DNA of 64,000 nt from NCBI GenBank assembly GCA_964017045.1, contig OZ024798.1, positions 11,367,793 to 11,431,792 on the forward strand. The letters run 5' to 3'. Positions 12,401 through 22,221 of the stretch are shown here, one piece after another. The notes beneath the pieces were generated by a model. It was given only the letters and a program-made list of their open reading frames with translations, was not told where the DNA came from and made no database searches. Position 1 is the stretch's first letter. Each line of letters starts with the position of its first letter. Origin of the DNA: Omphiscola glabra (lineage: Eukaryota > Mollusca > Gastropoda > Lymnaeidae). The position numbers and the translations under genes were made by a program.

Positions 12401-15396
12401 AGTTTGACATTGCAACTAGGTTTACTTTATGAATTTTAATTTAAAATATAAATAAAATACAATAAATTTAAGAGCAAGATAATTCAGTTAGGCAGACAAA
12501 TATTCTCATAAACTTTACTGACATCTTTGCATCATTTGATTCAAGTAAAAGTGTTCAAATGTGGTTAAGTTTTATATAATCAGACCCTTATGTAAATAGT
12601 TAATTTAAGAATTAAGTTTCTTACTTGGAAAAAATGCTGCTTATCTGCCAGTTCATCAAGAGTGTCACATCCTGGGTTGCCATGGCTCATGTTAGATGGA
12701 GCACCTTCAAAATCATTACTTCCTGGAATAAAAATAGAAGCAATCATTATAAACACCAAGGGCTGTTTACTATACATGCATCATCACAAGATATGAACAA
12801 ACTCTTACATCACCTATTTTAATTAGTTTATTTTATTGACATAATTTTATTGAAATTTAAAAAAAAAATTTATGTTAGGTTAATTTTTACCTGCCCCTGT
12901 TGTTTCAATGCTTGAGTCATTTATTGGAATCTTCAATTGAGGTCTGTTTGGGGAAAAAAAACAAAGGGAAAGATTGATTTACTAAAGCAGCATTCCCCAA
13001 TTGGTGGTCCCTGGACTGGCACAGGTCCACAAGCCATACATTGCTGGTCCGCGTACCTTGAATATTTAATGTCGAATATATATAAAGATAATATAACTAA
13101 TAATTCTAGCACCGGTCCCTGGTGCAATTTCCAAAATCTTACACCAGTCCTAAAAGTTTGGTGACTGATGATTATTATTAGCTTGCTTATTAATAGAAAG
13201 GTACTCGTGTCTATCATTTGAGTTTATCATTGGAGCATACAGACATATCATCCTCTTTGGAATAGTTAGGGAAAAGTTCAATGACGACAGTAATTTTAAA
13301 AAGAAATATATGCATGAAAATTTCATAATCCATTGACATGGAATGCATTAAACACCGAAATGGCGCACATCTATTTAAGAATTGGTGGTAAAGATAATCA
13401 TTAAATCCAATTTTTAAACAAAAAAAAATTTATTTTAAATCTTGGCATGCACCTTAAATTTATCTTTACCCTTTACAAAGCTGCCCTGAGGCTGTAAGAA
13501 AGTGCACAGGGTGAGGACCAGCTGCTGTAAGTGGTAATTTAATGTGGAGAGCATATCCTCTGAATGTAAAGTTACTCGACTGCTCTCATTTCGTTAACTT
13601 ATCAGTTTTTGTTGAAAATGTTTTTGAAGAACTTACTTTGCTCTAGCTTTGGCCAAAGAGTCGTGTTCTTCAGATCTTTCTGAAACTAATAAATCAAATG
13701 AATTTTTTTATTTTCATTATTATTATTATTTTTTTTTAAACTTGTTTTAAGGCTGCAATCATTTTTGGCTAATGTGCTGTTGTGGTCCCCTTATTGGGAG
13801 TCACTTCCCTTTGTTTATGATAGATTTAGGGTTCGGGTTAGGGTGAGCGACAGAGGGACCAGTAGCGTGCAATAACCTCATTTTTTGTTTAAATTGAACT
13901 CTTGAGCAGTTTTGTTTTTGTGATGGTGTAAAGTTGAATGAGTGAACAGAAAAAATAATTTGAAAAGTAACTTTTTGTGCTGAAAGTCTTAAAATATCAA
14001 GTGCATAGCAATAGAATTCCCAGCCATATCGTTACAATTAAACTTGATGATAACTTTAGGGTGTTTTTTTTTTTTTGTATGCAAAGTTTTAATTTAAATA
14101 AAATGGAAGAAAAAAAATCATTACACCAGTTATAAGAACACTTACTGTCTTCAAGACTGTCTTTACTCATTGATACTTCATTTTTAGACTTTCTTGTTTT
14201 CGACGAACTGGTCTATTTTGGGTAATAAAATAAACAATGAATATTTACTTTTTTATTAGCTCAACTAAATTATATAGTGTTGATTGTATTGAAACGCTAA
14301 ATAATATTTATTATTGTTTTCAAATTTTTAAAATTTTTGTAGTGTTTAGCATGTAAGGCTTTCTCATCATAAGTCAAATTTATGCAAAGAGAAAATATTA
14401 CCAAATTTTTAGATTTAATAGGATCCCTCTGGGGCTGTTTTTTAGTTGATGATACTTTTAATGAACTTGATGCCTTTGATGAAATGCTCTTTGCTTTGAG
14501 GTAATTATTTTTCACTCCAGCTTTAGCTTTTGAAGGTGATTCCAAAGACTTTTTGGTCTTAAGAAAACTTTTGCTTTTTGCTGAGGAAGAACGTTTTTTA
14601 ACATTTAATTGAATAATTAAAAAAATTAAAAGTAGAAATCAGTTTGTACTTTCTTTATTAAACTAGAAATATTCCCAAAATGACATATTAAAGATCCATG
14701 AAAGAAATTACAAGTATTTATTACTTATATGAAATAGCCACAATTAATACAGTTGTTTAATTTTTGAAAATTTAAAGAGTATTATTTTTCCTGATTATTA
14801 ATTAATGAACTAATTTTACACTTTCTCATTATGAAGAAAACATTTGCAGCAAATGAGACAACGCTGTTCAATGTGAAACACTATTTGAAAAAAAAACTTT
14901 CGCATCATTTATCAAACTCAGAAATGTCAAAGCAATGTTACAGAATCAAGGATGTCGTGCAAAATTTATTACCCTTTTCATCACTGTCATCATCTGAATC
15001 ATTAGCCCACCACAGTGCATTACTTTCATGTTTCTTTACTGGGACCTTCAGCAACTTCTTTATCTCTTCAGTGTCATCTCCACTAGAAACAGACTATGTG
15101 AAGAAAAATAGAATATCCCTTTGGAGATCACACTTTATTATTCAAAATTTTTTCATCTTCACAAAAGTGTGGCCCACAAAAGGATTAAATAAAAACATAA
15201 ACAAATCATATATTGACAAATTAAAATTTGACTATAAGACTAAACTTTCCACTTAAACTTCTTTTCATTTAATACTTGCAAAGTAAAGAGAAAAAAGTCA
15301 AGCATATATTTATCTTCCCACACTTCTTACAATTTTAAGGAATTCCTCAAAGGTGCTATTCATTTCATCTTTAGACCATCGCTTTGAGTGTGTCAT
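3489..15396 (-). CDS. CEP162: CEP162 (centrosomal protein of 162 kDa), N-terminal half, 20 exons
   Basis: Exons in coding order: 15396-15331, 15093-14973, 14580-14402, 14212-14146, 13679-13637, 12943-12891, 12722-12625, 12310-12131, 11911-11875, 11772-11641, 11393-11241, 10602-10471, 10133-10063, 9416-9317, 9122-8922, 8350-8214, 6220-6085, 5129-5017, 4628-4541, 3694-3489. All junctions are GT-AG and phases stay open, giving 770 codons. The start is MTHSKRWSKDEMNSTFEEFL, like the vertebrate N-terminus (FSKEELDEEFEQF). Family marks follow: a WW pair before an acidic stretch (residues 50-51), DYSRLNQEL (about 220), VQSSGYG (about 490), then coiled coil with EIQEQENLLAGYQ and MFRENQ. CEP162 acts at distal centrioles in transition-zone assembly. 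The vertebrate protein is about 1400 aa, so the C-terminal coiled-coil half is not in this model: the frame stops at 3489-3491. The exon 13 donor (10063 versus 10059) is chosen because it keeps the next exon in the plausible frame. Confidence 0.88.
3721..3915. mobile_element. Short hAT-like MITE in CEP162 intron
   Basis: It starts CAGTGGTACCCACATCTG at 3729 and ends TTAGGAACACCTG at 3907, matching both ends of the related element at 34085-34418. The flanks atttagat (3721-3728) and gtttggat (3908-3915) agree at 6 of 8 positions, a worn 8-bp duplication. Non-coding. Confidence 0.65.
3972..4276. mobile_element. Foldback MITE with arms of about 140 bp, complete copy
   Basis: Element 3982-4266 is nearly one long inverted repeat. 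The left arm reads ACGTATCCGGAAATTTGATC and on through TTCGTCAACGGAAAATTGAT. The right arm is its complement, with the centre near 4125-4145 (tactatataatatagtg). Ten bases, ctacatttca, flank both sides (3972-3981 and 4267-4276). The long arms and 10-bp duplication resemble Mutator-like or other foldback MITEs, but no transposase is present, so the superfamily is open. A second copy begins at 63859. Confidence 0.8.
5383..5632. repeat. 20-bp minisatellite in CEP162 intron
   Basis: About twelve units of roughly 20 bp of the type tgtcccacttaccgcggtg, with alternating tgt/tgcat variants. Apparent reading frames across it (HLPRCIPLTAV-like) are produced by the repeat. On the CEP162 sense strand each unit contains a GTAAGTGGG core, a good 5' splice-site match. 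Confidence 0.9.
5890..6030. repeat. Fragment with 'gatgaaggctcttagtcgaaacgtt' type motif
   Basis: The stretch around 5918-5945 has the motif tgatgaaggctcttagtcg followed by aaacgtt. A diverged inverted counterpart (aggctaaaagccttcat) is at about 9823-9841. Motifs of this form recur as retroelement tails in many invertebrates, so a short SINE/PLE-derived piece is inferred. Boundaries are uncertain. Confidence 0.35.
6385..6514 (-). mobile_element. LINE 3' end with (ATT)n tail
   Basis: Starting from an ATT-repeat tail (about 6388-6402), the complement reads tgtacagcgcggtgagccta followed by ctggggtaccacgctatata. The same block occurs at 22455, 27350 and 40138. The 27350 copy extends into a reverse-transcriptase C-terminus, which identifies the family as non-LTR. 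The copy abuts the 41-bp satellite. Confidence 0.7.
6515..8189. repeat. 41-bp satellite array, about 39 units, with higher-order structure
   Basis: The 41-bp unit contains aaatcaagccacgtaaagac, then catttcaatatgtgtacatg. It is near-perfect from 6515 to about 8100 and decays to 8189. Variants (caatatg/caacatg and catgta/catcta) are ordered: the same four-unit series starts near 6743, 7033 and 7443. The array fills the intron between CEP162 exons 8350-8214 and 6220-6085, reaching within about 25 bp of the exon 16 donor. Period and conserved interior rule out CRISPR (no spacers). Confidence 0.95.
8351..8921. other. CEP162 intron, no gene recognised
   Basis: AT-rich intron with a T-run near 8420. 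Open frames here on both strands were checked against the CEP162 model, but exons 15 and 16 already join in phase without them. The stretch near 8600 (atagaatctcagagctagg) faintly resembles the 45-bp repeat at 10650. Confidence 0.5.
9226..9244 (+). repeat. Poly-G tract
   Basis: An uninterrupted run of about 19 G preceded by an A-run, in a CEP162 intron. It could form quadruplex structure and is a likely site of sequencing length error. Confidence 0.8.
9430..10060. other. CEP162 intron, mostly low-complexity AT
   Basis: No coding evidence. It holds a short G-run near 9722 and the inverted retroelement-tail motif near 9780-9850 described with the fragment at 5890. Confidence 0.5.
10650..10872. 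repeat. 45-bp minisatellite, five units
   Basis: The unit core tggaatctcagggtgaggat recurs at 10661, 10706, 10751, 10796 and 10841, exactly 45 bp apart. Because 45 is a multiple of three, the minus strand shows an artificial open frame (LRFHFNLIKLTYILT repeated) that is not a gene. It lies in a CEP162 intron. Confidence 0.93.
12987..13168. mobile_element. hAT-like MITE in CEP162 intron
   Basis: It begins CAGCATTCCCCAATTGGTGG and has the mirrored 'caccggtccctgg' and 'gtttggtgactg' parts at the other end, a layout common to small hAT derivatives. The ends are worn and no clear 8-bp duplication is seen. Non-coding. Confidence 0.55.
13171..13636. other. CEP162 intron without recognisable content
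   Basis: AT-rich, with no repeat or coding pattern identified. The following intron (13680-14145) contains a short telomere-like stretch (tttagggttcgggttagggt) near 13828. Confidence 0.5.
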
Positions 15397-17496
15397 TATG
15401 TGAGTGGAATTGAGACAGCAAGCATAAGAAGCTATGCCATGTAGATCTGATGCACTAAAAAGATGACATTAGTTTAGTATCAAGTGTTGCATGTTATGGC
15501 AAAAACCACTCCCAAAAATTTACATTTAGAGCTATAACAATATGATTCTCACTAATGGGTAATTTAAATGATTTACATAATGATTTATATCTAAAAAATT
15601 ATCAGATATCAATTAGCTACTAATTATAAGCAGTATGTCACTTTTGGCTTAATTGATATGATTTACAGTGGTAAGTGTAATAAAGTGTGTAAATGTTTAT
15701 TCGATGAAACTATAAGTTAGATTTTCATTATTTTCAATATATTATAAATAATTTTAATCTTTTAATAAAATTTAATATTTTCTCAGCACAGTGTGTAACT
15801 TTAGCACACAAACATGTGGTTTTAGGGTTCAATTTAGATCATAGATTTTAGGTTTGAAGATTAATGCATAAGTTATGGAGGACTGACTTATCATTGAGGT
15901 TAGGTGGAATTGTAAATTTTAGATTTGAAGATTTTTGCTAACTTTTTGTATAAATTAAATTTGAATGATTATTGTTAATTTTTAATGTTTTTTAGATTTA
16001 AAATGTGTATTCAATTCATTATTAAATTTTCTTTAATATTATAATTTTTATGCAACGCAAATTTTAAAATGTCTTTTTAAAAATGTTTTTCTTTTAAAAA
16101 AATAAGCCATTCTCCTCATTTTCATTTGCCTCAATTAATAACTAAAACGCATTCTCTCCCTTGCCCCTCCCCATTTATGCATCCATATTTTTAACTACTT
16201 TTTTAATATCCTTGCCTGGTAATCTACCACTTCAGCGTCAGTTATTAAAAAAGCGGATTGTTCAGATTTAAAGTGCTATTTAAACGGTATTCTTTTATTG
16301 ATAAAAAAAAATTTAAATGTTTTTTATGACATTGTCAATATTTATTTCAGCACATGAATGAAAGAAAGGAAGTTTGAGTTTATGCATAGTTCTCCCCCAA
16401 GGTAACAGGAAGTTCTTGAAAATATCATTTCCACAAAAACTATTGTGGAACATGAACTCATACAAATATAAAGGTAAAAGATCGAGGCATGTGTCAAACT
16501 GTCTTTTAAGATTGAACTGCCCATCCGTCTGTTAAAATAAGTGAGCCTTGTAGGATATATCACTATATGCACTCTTGTAAAGTGATTGTGCGTAGGTATG
16601 ACACTTCAATGAGAAAATAGTGCCCACTCTCTCTGGCTCTCTACATATGCCACCAAAAACTGAGTGGCCCTCTCTCCACTGTCCATGGTGGCATTTCCTA
16701 TTTACGGACATCAATAAAAGAGTAACAATTTAAATAGCTTTTCAGTGGACAAAGACAATTTTTTAACAACCGGCGCTGCAGTGGATATTACCCTTTGTCT
16801 GCTTGGCATGGCAACAAAGATGGCAGCCATGTAAAAAAAAAGGAGCGCACAAACACATTACACTGTCTGTATTCTGTAAATAGTGGGAGTCTGGTAGTTT
16901 AAATTTACCATTTTTTAAAATAACAATAATGCATGCTTCTTTGGCAATATCATTACTGTCAATATTAAATATGAAGGCTATGTGGGTTTATACTTATCAC
17001 TGAAGTGACCAGAAGTAAATGAAATGACAGTGAATTGAATAGTAATATTAATAGATAGTCAATCACTAAACTAAAACTAAAGACCAAGGATGCGGGGGAA
17101 GGGGGATAAATGCTTGCCGACAGCAAATCTTGTTTTCCAATTTAAGCAAAAAATTTATATTCATAATTCATTGTTGTATTTTAAATACCTTTAAGCTGTA
17201 AGGGACTATGTAAGACTTACGAGAGGCTAGTTGAAGCATGTTTTCTAATAATCCGCCATTTTTACACAAATCGGTGGTTAAGGATCCGGTGTCTCAGTTT
17301 TATTCAACTACCCTTAAATTTGATCTCAATCGAAAAATCACTATTTACATTGCAAATTTAGCTTTATAACTAATACATATGTATTAAGATTTGTTACTTT
17401 AAAATTTAAACTTTTTAAACATTATGTGTTCTCACACAGTGCGTGTCGTGAAAAACAGAATGTAACTTGGTAGGCTAGTAGGCTTAATAATAATGA
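15397..17496. other. Intergenic region upstream of CEP162
   Basis: The CEP162 start codon is at 15396. A possible 3' splice site (tctttttag) just upstream, at about 15457-15465 on the minus strand, suggests the 5'UTR may be spliced. The rest is AT-rich with no supported gene. A 'gcatggcaacaaagatggc' piece near 16805 resembles the end of the MITE at 37265. Confidence 0.45.
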
Positions 17497-17668
17497 TTCA
17501 TCATCATCATCATAGTCATAATGAATAATGTCGGACCGTTGGGTGCCACAGATGACATGAAAACTATCCTTTTCCATTCTTGTCGGTCTTCTGCACTACG
17601 CATAGTCGCATAGCATCGCCTAGTTTTAATCGCATCCACTCTTTGATGTTATCTTCCCATCTTTTTAA
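17497..17668 (-). mobile_element. Non-LTR retrotransposon 3' end, truncated
   Basis: The minus strand encodes RWEDNIKEWMRLKLGDAMR and then, after a one-base shift, DRQEWKRIVFMSSVAPNGPT. This is the Trp-Asn-Ile-Lys-Glu-Trp / DRxxW ending found at the C-terminus of many LINE ORF2 proteins. An ATG-type simple tail (catcatcatcat on the plus strand near 17500) marks the 3' end. Clade not assigned. Confidence 0.75.
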
Positions 17669-19624
17669 TAATGCTTAATAAATGTACTGAACAGTTTTAC
17701 TGTAAATTTTACATTATATGATCAATGATATGCTATTATTAAGTAGTGTTTTAAAAAGAAAATTTTATTTGATAAAAAAAGATTTTAAACTTTGCAAAAA
17801 AAAAAAGAATCAATGTGTAAGAATTAATTTTATTTTTTGGAACGTTAATATTTTTCTTGTAGTGTTTAGTTTGTTTAGATTTTTTAATTTGTAGGAATTC
17901 TACAAGAAAGTTTCCTGACGTCATATCCGTAAACAACATATATCGCTCTTTGTTTACATTCAGGGTCATTCCAGAGTTTTCTCAATTTCTAATCGATTCC
18001 ATTTAACCGATTGGGTATTGATCTTAAAAATCTGCCCATTAATCATCAATTCATATGCCTGTGTAAGCTTCACAGTTAAAAAACTTAAATTTTCTACAGA
18101 TGCGAGACCATTATTACTAAAATGTCTATAGGCTATAGGATATTATACTCCCTTAACTAGGTCAGAAGCCAGCTGATTGTGAATTGTGATTTTCATTGCA
18201 TACTTTTAATTTAATAGGCCTATTGTCATATTTTTTATTTGTGTACCGTGGCGTACAGCCGTGTGATATGTCATGGCACCATTTGTGTGCATTTACCAAG
18301 AACAGCAACAAATTATTTCTTTGGTGTGAGATTTTAGGCCAAAAATTGAATAATTAAAATAAAGTTTATAAAGTATACACTACAGATTCATTGACTGTGA
18401 GTCACAGTGTGACTGACATACACTTCAGACTTCAAAAACACAATTTTATATTAAATATTAAATTAGTTATCTTGTACACATTGATTTTAATGACTGTGTT
18501 ATCAGTAGGACTTTAATTATAAGGCTTAAGCCGAAGCTAAGGCCTGTGGCCATGGCTATTATAATTTGACTAGTTTTACTTTTTTAGTAGCTAGCGAAGT
18601 ATAGAAGTTACATAGAGACTCAGAGACACTAAGTCAGAGTTAAGTGAGCTCTCTGGCCCTGGGTAATTGTGTTTTCTTGATGTGTAAAATCAATTTCTTT
18701 CCGTAAATGATCTGGGTTGTACTTGTTCAGCTAGTTACCAAGAATTAGAATAAGTAATTTTTAGACATCTAATACTAATACTAGTAGTAAAAGTTATTAC
18801 GAGTTCGGAAAAGTATTTATGACATGATTAGGATTACTGGATAGATAGATAGGCCTTGCTATTTAGATGTAAGATTCATTGAATCTTCATGATCTAACTG
18901 GTGGTAAATATGAAACTGTAAGGGAATTATAACCATTTTATTTTTATCACCATTAACAGCCTCATTTGGAGGCTTTCTGCAAGGTCATGTTTCAATCTAG
19001 CATACTTAGCACTCCTTTCTCTATTGTTCTGTGCTAGGTTTCTTTGGGTCTTTCCCAGTTTCTTTTTCTTAGTGCTGTCTGAGAAATGAGCTTTCTTGCA
19101 TCTTACAAACATCCACCCAGCTATCTCCAGAAATTTTTAAAAATGATTTCTGCAATCGTTATCCTACTCATTAGTTTCTCCAGTCTTCTTTGGAGATGTA
19201 TTTTTGGCTAAAATATTCAATGGATTGTTCATTTGGGTTTTGGTCAGGAAAATGTCCAGCTTCCATTCTGATATGCTTGTTGTCTACCAGCACTCTAATC
19301 CATAGAGACATACTGACATACTTGCCAAGTGATATGCTTTAACCTTACTCTGTACAGGTTTTTAATTTTTTTTATGATTGGTATGCCCATACTCATACAT
19401 GATTTTGTACAGGTTTTATGTGATTCAAATTTTGTTAATGCAAATGTTAACTTTTTACATTAAAACTTTCAATGCTGGCAAAATGAAGCTTTAAAAATAT
19501 TAGTCTTTGCAAATCAAAATCAACCTTCATAATCAAATTGACCTTTGTGGTCGCTAGCTATCTATGAGGAAAAGTCTAAATAAAAATAATATGTGTAATG
19601 TCTCAGTGATCAATAGTTATGTAT
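17669..19624. other. Intergenic, with a possible decayed ORF near 18940-19320
   Basis: Mostly AT-rich. On the minus strand, 19112-18930 reads a Lys/Arg-rich peptide (KKAHFSDSTKKKKLGKTQR) and 19320-19200 reads PDQNPNEQSIEYFSQKY. They look like scraps of a mobile-element protein but match no family I can name. Confidence 0.3.
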
Positions 19625-20307
19625 TTATGAATAGACACCGGGGTACATGATCACAGTGTAGGGAACCTGCGCTGAAAGGCAAAGGTAACGCACGGAAACT
19701 GCGTTAGAAAGAGCACGGCTGCATGGTTTCCTACCAAATGCAGTCGAAAATAACGTAGAAACAGGTCGGGATATGATTACAGTTGCCGCATGGATATGAG
19801 GCAAAGGAGTGTGGCGACCCTAGCCGATGATTCCAAATATGCAGTCTTGAGGGTACTGCTCCTAGGCAACCTCTCTTTTTATCACTTCCCAGCTGCGGTG
19901 TGAATTAGTCATGCCGCAGAAAACCACGTAAACCCTATTAGAGGGCATCTGTTAACACCTACGAGTCCCCCCGGGGTGGGAAGGGGGGGCTTTAGAGACG
20001 TAAACTGTATCCAGCCCAAGGAAGTCCAGCCCGGTTGCTGTGTAAGCTTCACCCCGGCTGGCCAGGCGTCCCTTCTCTGATGCGGCCTCACTCGCATAGT
20101 CAATCGAGTGGAAGGGTGGGTGGGGCTGTCTCAGGGGCGGGGAGCCCTCGGCATGCCGCTTCGTGGCCTGACTGGAATAGAGACCACTGGGGGAGTGGTT
20201 GAATGCCAGTTGGGGGCGGTGGAGGTGTGCTGGGGAAGACTTTATGAGCCTCGGCTCGATGGTCTGCTGATTTTCTTAAGTAAGTTAGTTAGTTATGAAT
20301 AGACACC
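19625..20307 (+). mobile_element. GC-rich 653-bp retroposon with 15-bp target-site duplication
   Basis: The insert 19640-20292 is markedly GC-rich against AT-rich flanks. It is bracketed by identical 15-bp copies of ttatgaatagacacc (19625-19639 and 20293-20307). The right end has a simple TTAG-type tail (taagtaagttagttag). Long target duplications plus a simple tail indicate target-primed reverse transcription, so this is a SINE or truncated LINE. No reverse-transcriptase motif is visible, and its open frames (19909-20302) look spurious. Confidence 0.8.
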
Positions 20308-22221
20308 ATAGTGTAGTAACTATGAGAATATTTTTTTTTTGTTAGTAAATCAAAAATAGAAATCTGTTTGGGTAATTTTTATCAAGAACTACAATGGCTA
20401 GTAGACCTAGTCTTTTAGTTTAAAAAAAAAATATTTAAAAAATATTCACTATATATAACAATGCCTTTAGTCATTTAATTATTACGGCTTGATCTAATTT
20501 ATCTTAGTCAAAATAATGTGTTATCATGTTCTAAAAATAAAATGGTGTGATCGTCTTTGTTTAATTCACAGCTGACATGAGTAAGAATTGTAAAATATTT
20601 ATTTACCTGTTTTATTATTTTTATTTGGCTACAAACTATGAATTAGATGCTGAAACTTGAAAAACATAAAGTAAAGTATCCAAGCTCTATATATTTGATG
20701 ATCCAAATATTTTAGTCAAATTTAGATAGAGCATTTAATTCTGCATACAGCATTGGTCCAAAATTAGGCCAATCCTGATCTTTCCTTCCCATTCTTCACA
20801 TATATTGATGTTTTTATTCATTATTGTTTGCAGCCAGTCTTTCTTCCCCTAGAAAAGTGTTACAAAATGAGGCGCACATTTAAAAAAAAAAAAACATAAT
20901 AATAACAGGCCATTGACATATAATTTTTAATGATTGCCATGAAAGATATAAAACCCTTTTCTACAATATATAGAAAAAAAGTAATATTTATACTTGCTTT
21001 TTGGGATGGCCACCTTTGTTGCATGGAATTTTTTTTTTAAATTTTATTTATTAATGAAGTAGTATAACACAATTAATAGTTTCAATGAAAATTATAAACA
21101 ACATTGCTATTTAGTAACAACTAAAAATATAATATTTGTATAAACACAACCATGTTAAGAGACACCTCAATTATGTTGGTCTCCGATAAAATTTAGATTG
21201 ATGCAAGTTTAAATTCAGGAAAACCCAAATTCATTACTGAGTACTGCATTTTTAATTTATTAAACATTTTTGGTAAGCCCCCCCCCCCCCCCGCGCGCCC
21301 TCTTTTTGTGTTTTTTCCCTCCCCCATGCTGATTTGTCTGAATGTACTGGGGCAAAACCAGGTTGGGGCCAATTATACATGATAATTATTTCAACTTTTC
21401 ATTTTTGTATGCGCAGGTGGGACTTTTTCTACAGGTTTTGATTCCATAGGTTGTTATTCTGGATTTGGGTGTGTTTCTTAGGTTATTTGATCAACAGACA
21501 GATATCAGCATTTCAAATACCTGATTTGCTTTGCTGATGATCCTTGGGCTCATTTATTTGTCTCAGTTTTGAAAGTGGCCATTGTGAAGCTGTCCAAATT
21601 TAAAGTACAAATATAGCTGTTTGTTAACACTGACAATTTTACTTTTAATTAGTGTATTTAAAAGTTTATGGGTGTAAAAAAAAGATTGTTAAAGACATGA
21701 GGAAAAGCAAACTTACTTAAGAAGTTCTTGTCTAAATTATCTTTTTTTAATTTTATGCGCTACGCAAAGACAAATGCAAAAGGAAGAAAGGAAACTGCAG
21801 AGATAGAATGTTATTGCATCCATCGGAGCCACTCATAAGTTATTGACCTTCCATTTTTTTGTAGATATACAACAGAGTGTCAATGAAACTCTGACATAAT
21901 GAAAATAGTCACTGGCTTTTTACTTATATTACAGATCAGCCGCCTGCTTTCCAGTTGGAGTCATGGACATTGTTTTGTGTGGATATGCATGAAACTTGAA
22001 TAATAAATCATATTTAATATATTTATAAAAGGATTTAAAACATCTCTTGATAATATTGGGGGCTGCGGATTTTAATTAATTATTTTTTCAAATTAATGTC
22101 ATCTTGACATTTTTAAGTTCTAATTTATCACTCAAACCCACAAAAGAAAAAAGTAAATAAATTAATTAAAAAAAGATAAATAAAAATATATGAATTGCTG
22201 AAAGACTCTGAGAAATATAAA
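20308..22221. other. Intergenic region upstream of TCP11L1
   Basis: AT-rich, with a C-run at about 21281-21295. No coding pattern was found. The TCP11L1 promoter and any 5'UTR exon should lie here, but no element can be named with confidence. Confidence 0.45.

Noticed and set aside
13820..13850. Telomere or chromosome end
   Set aside because: Only a few degenerate ttaggg-type units, surrounded by gene introns; similar pieces occur inside MITEs.
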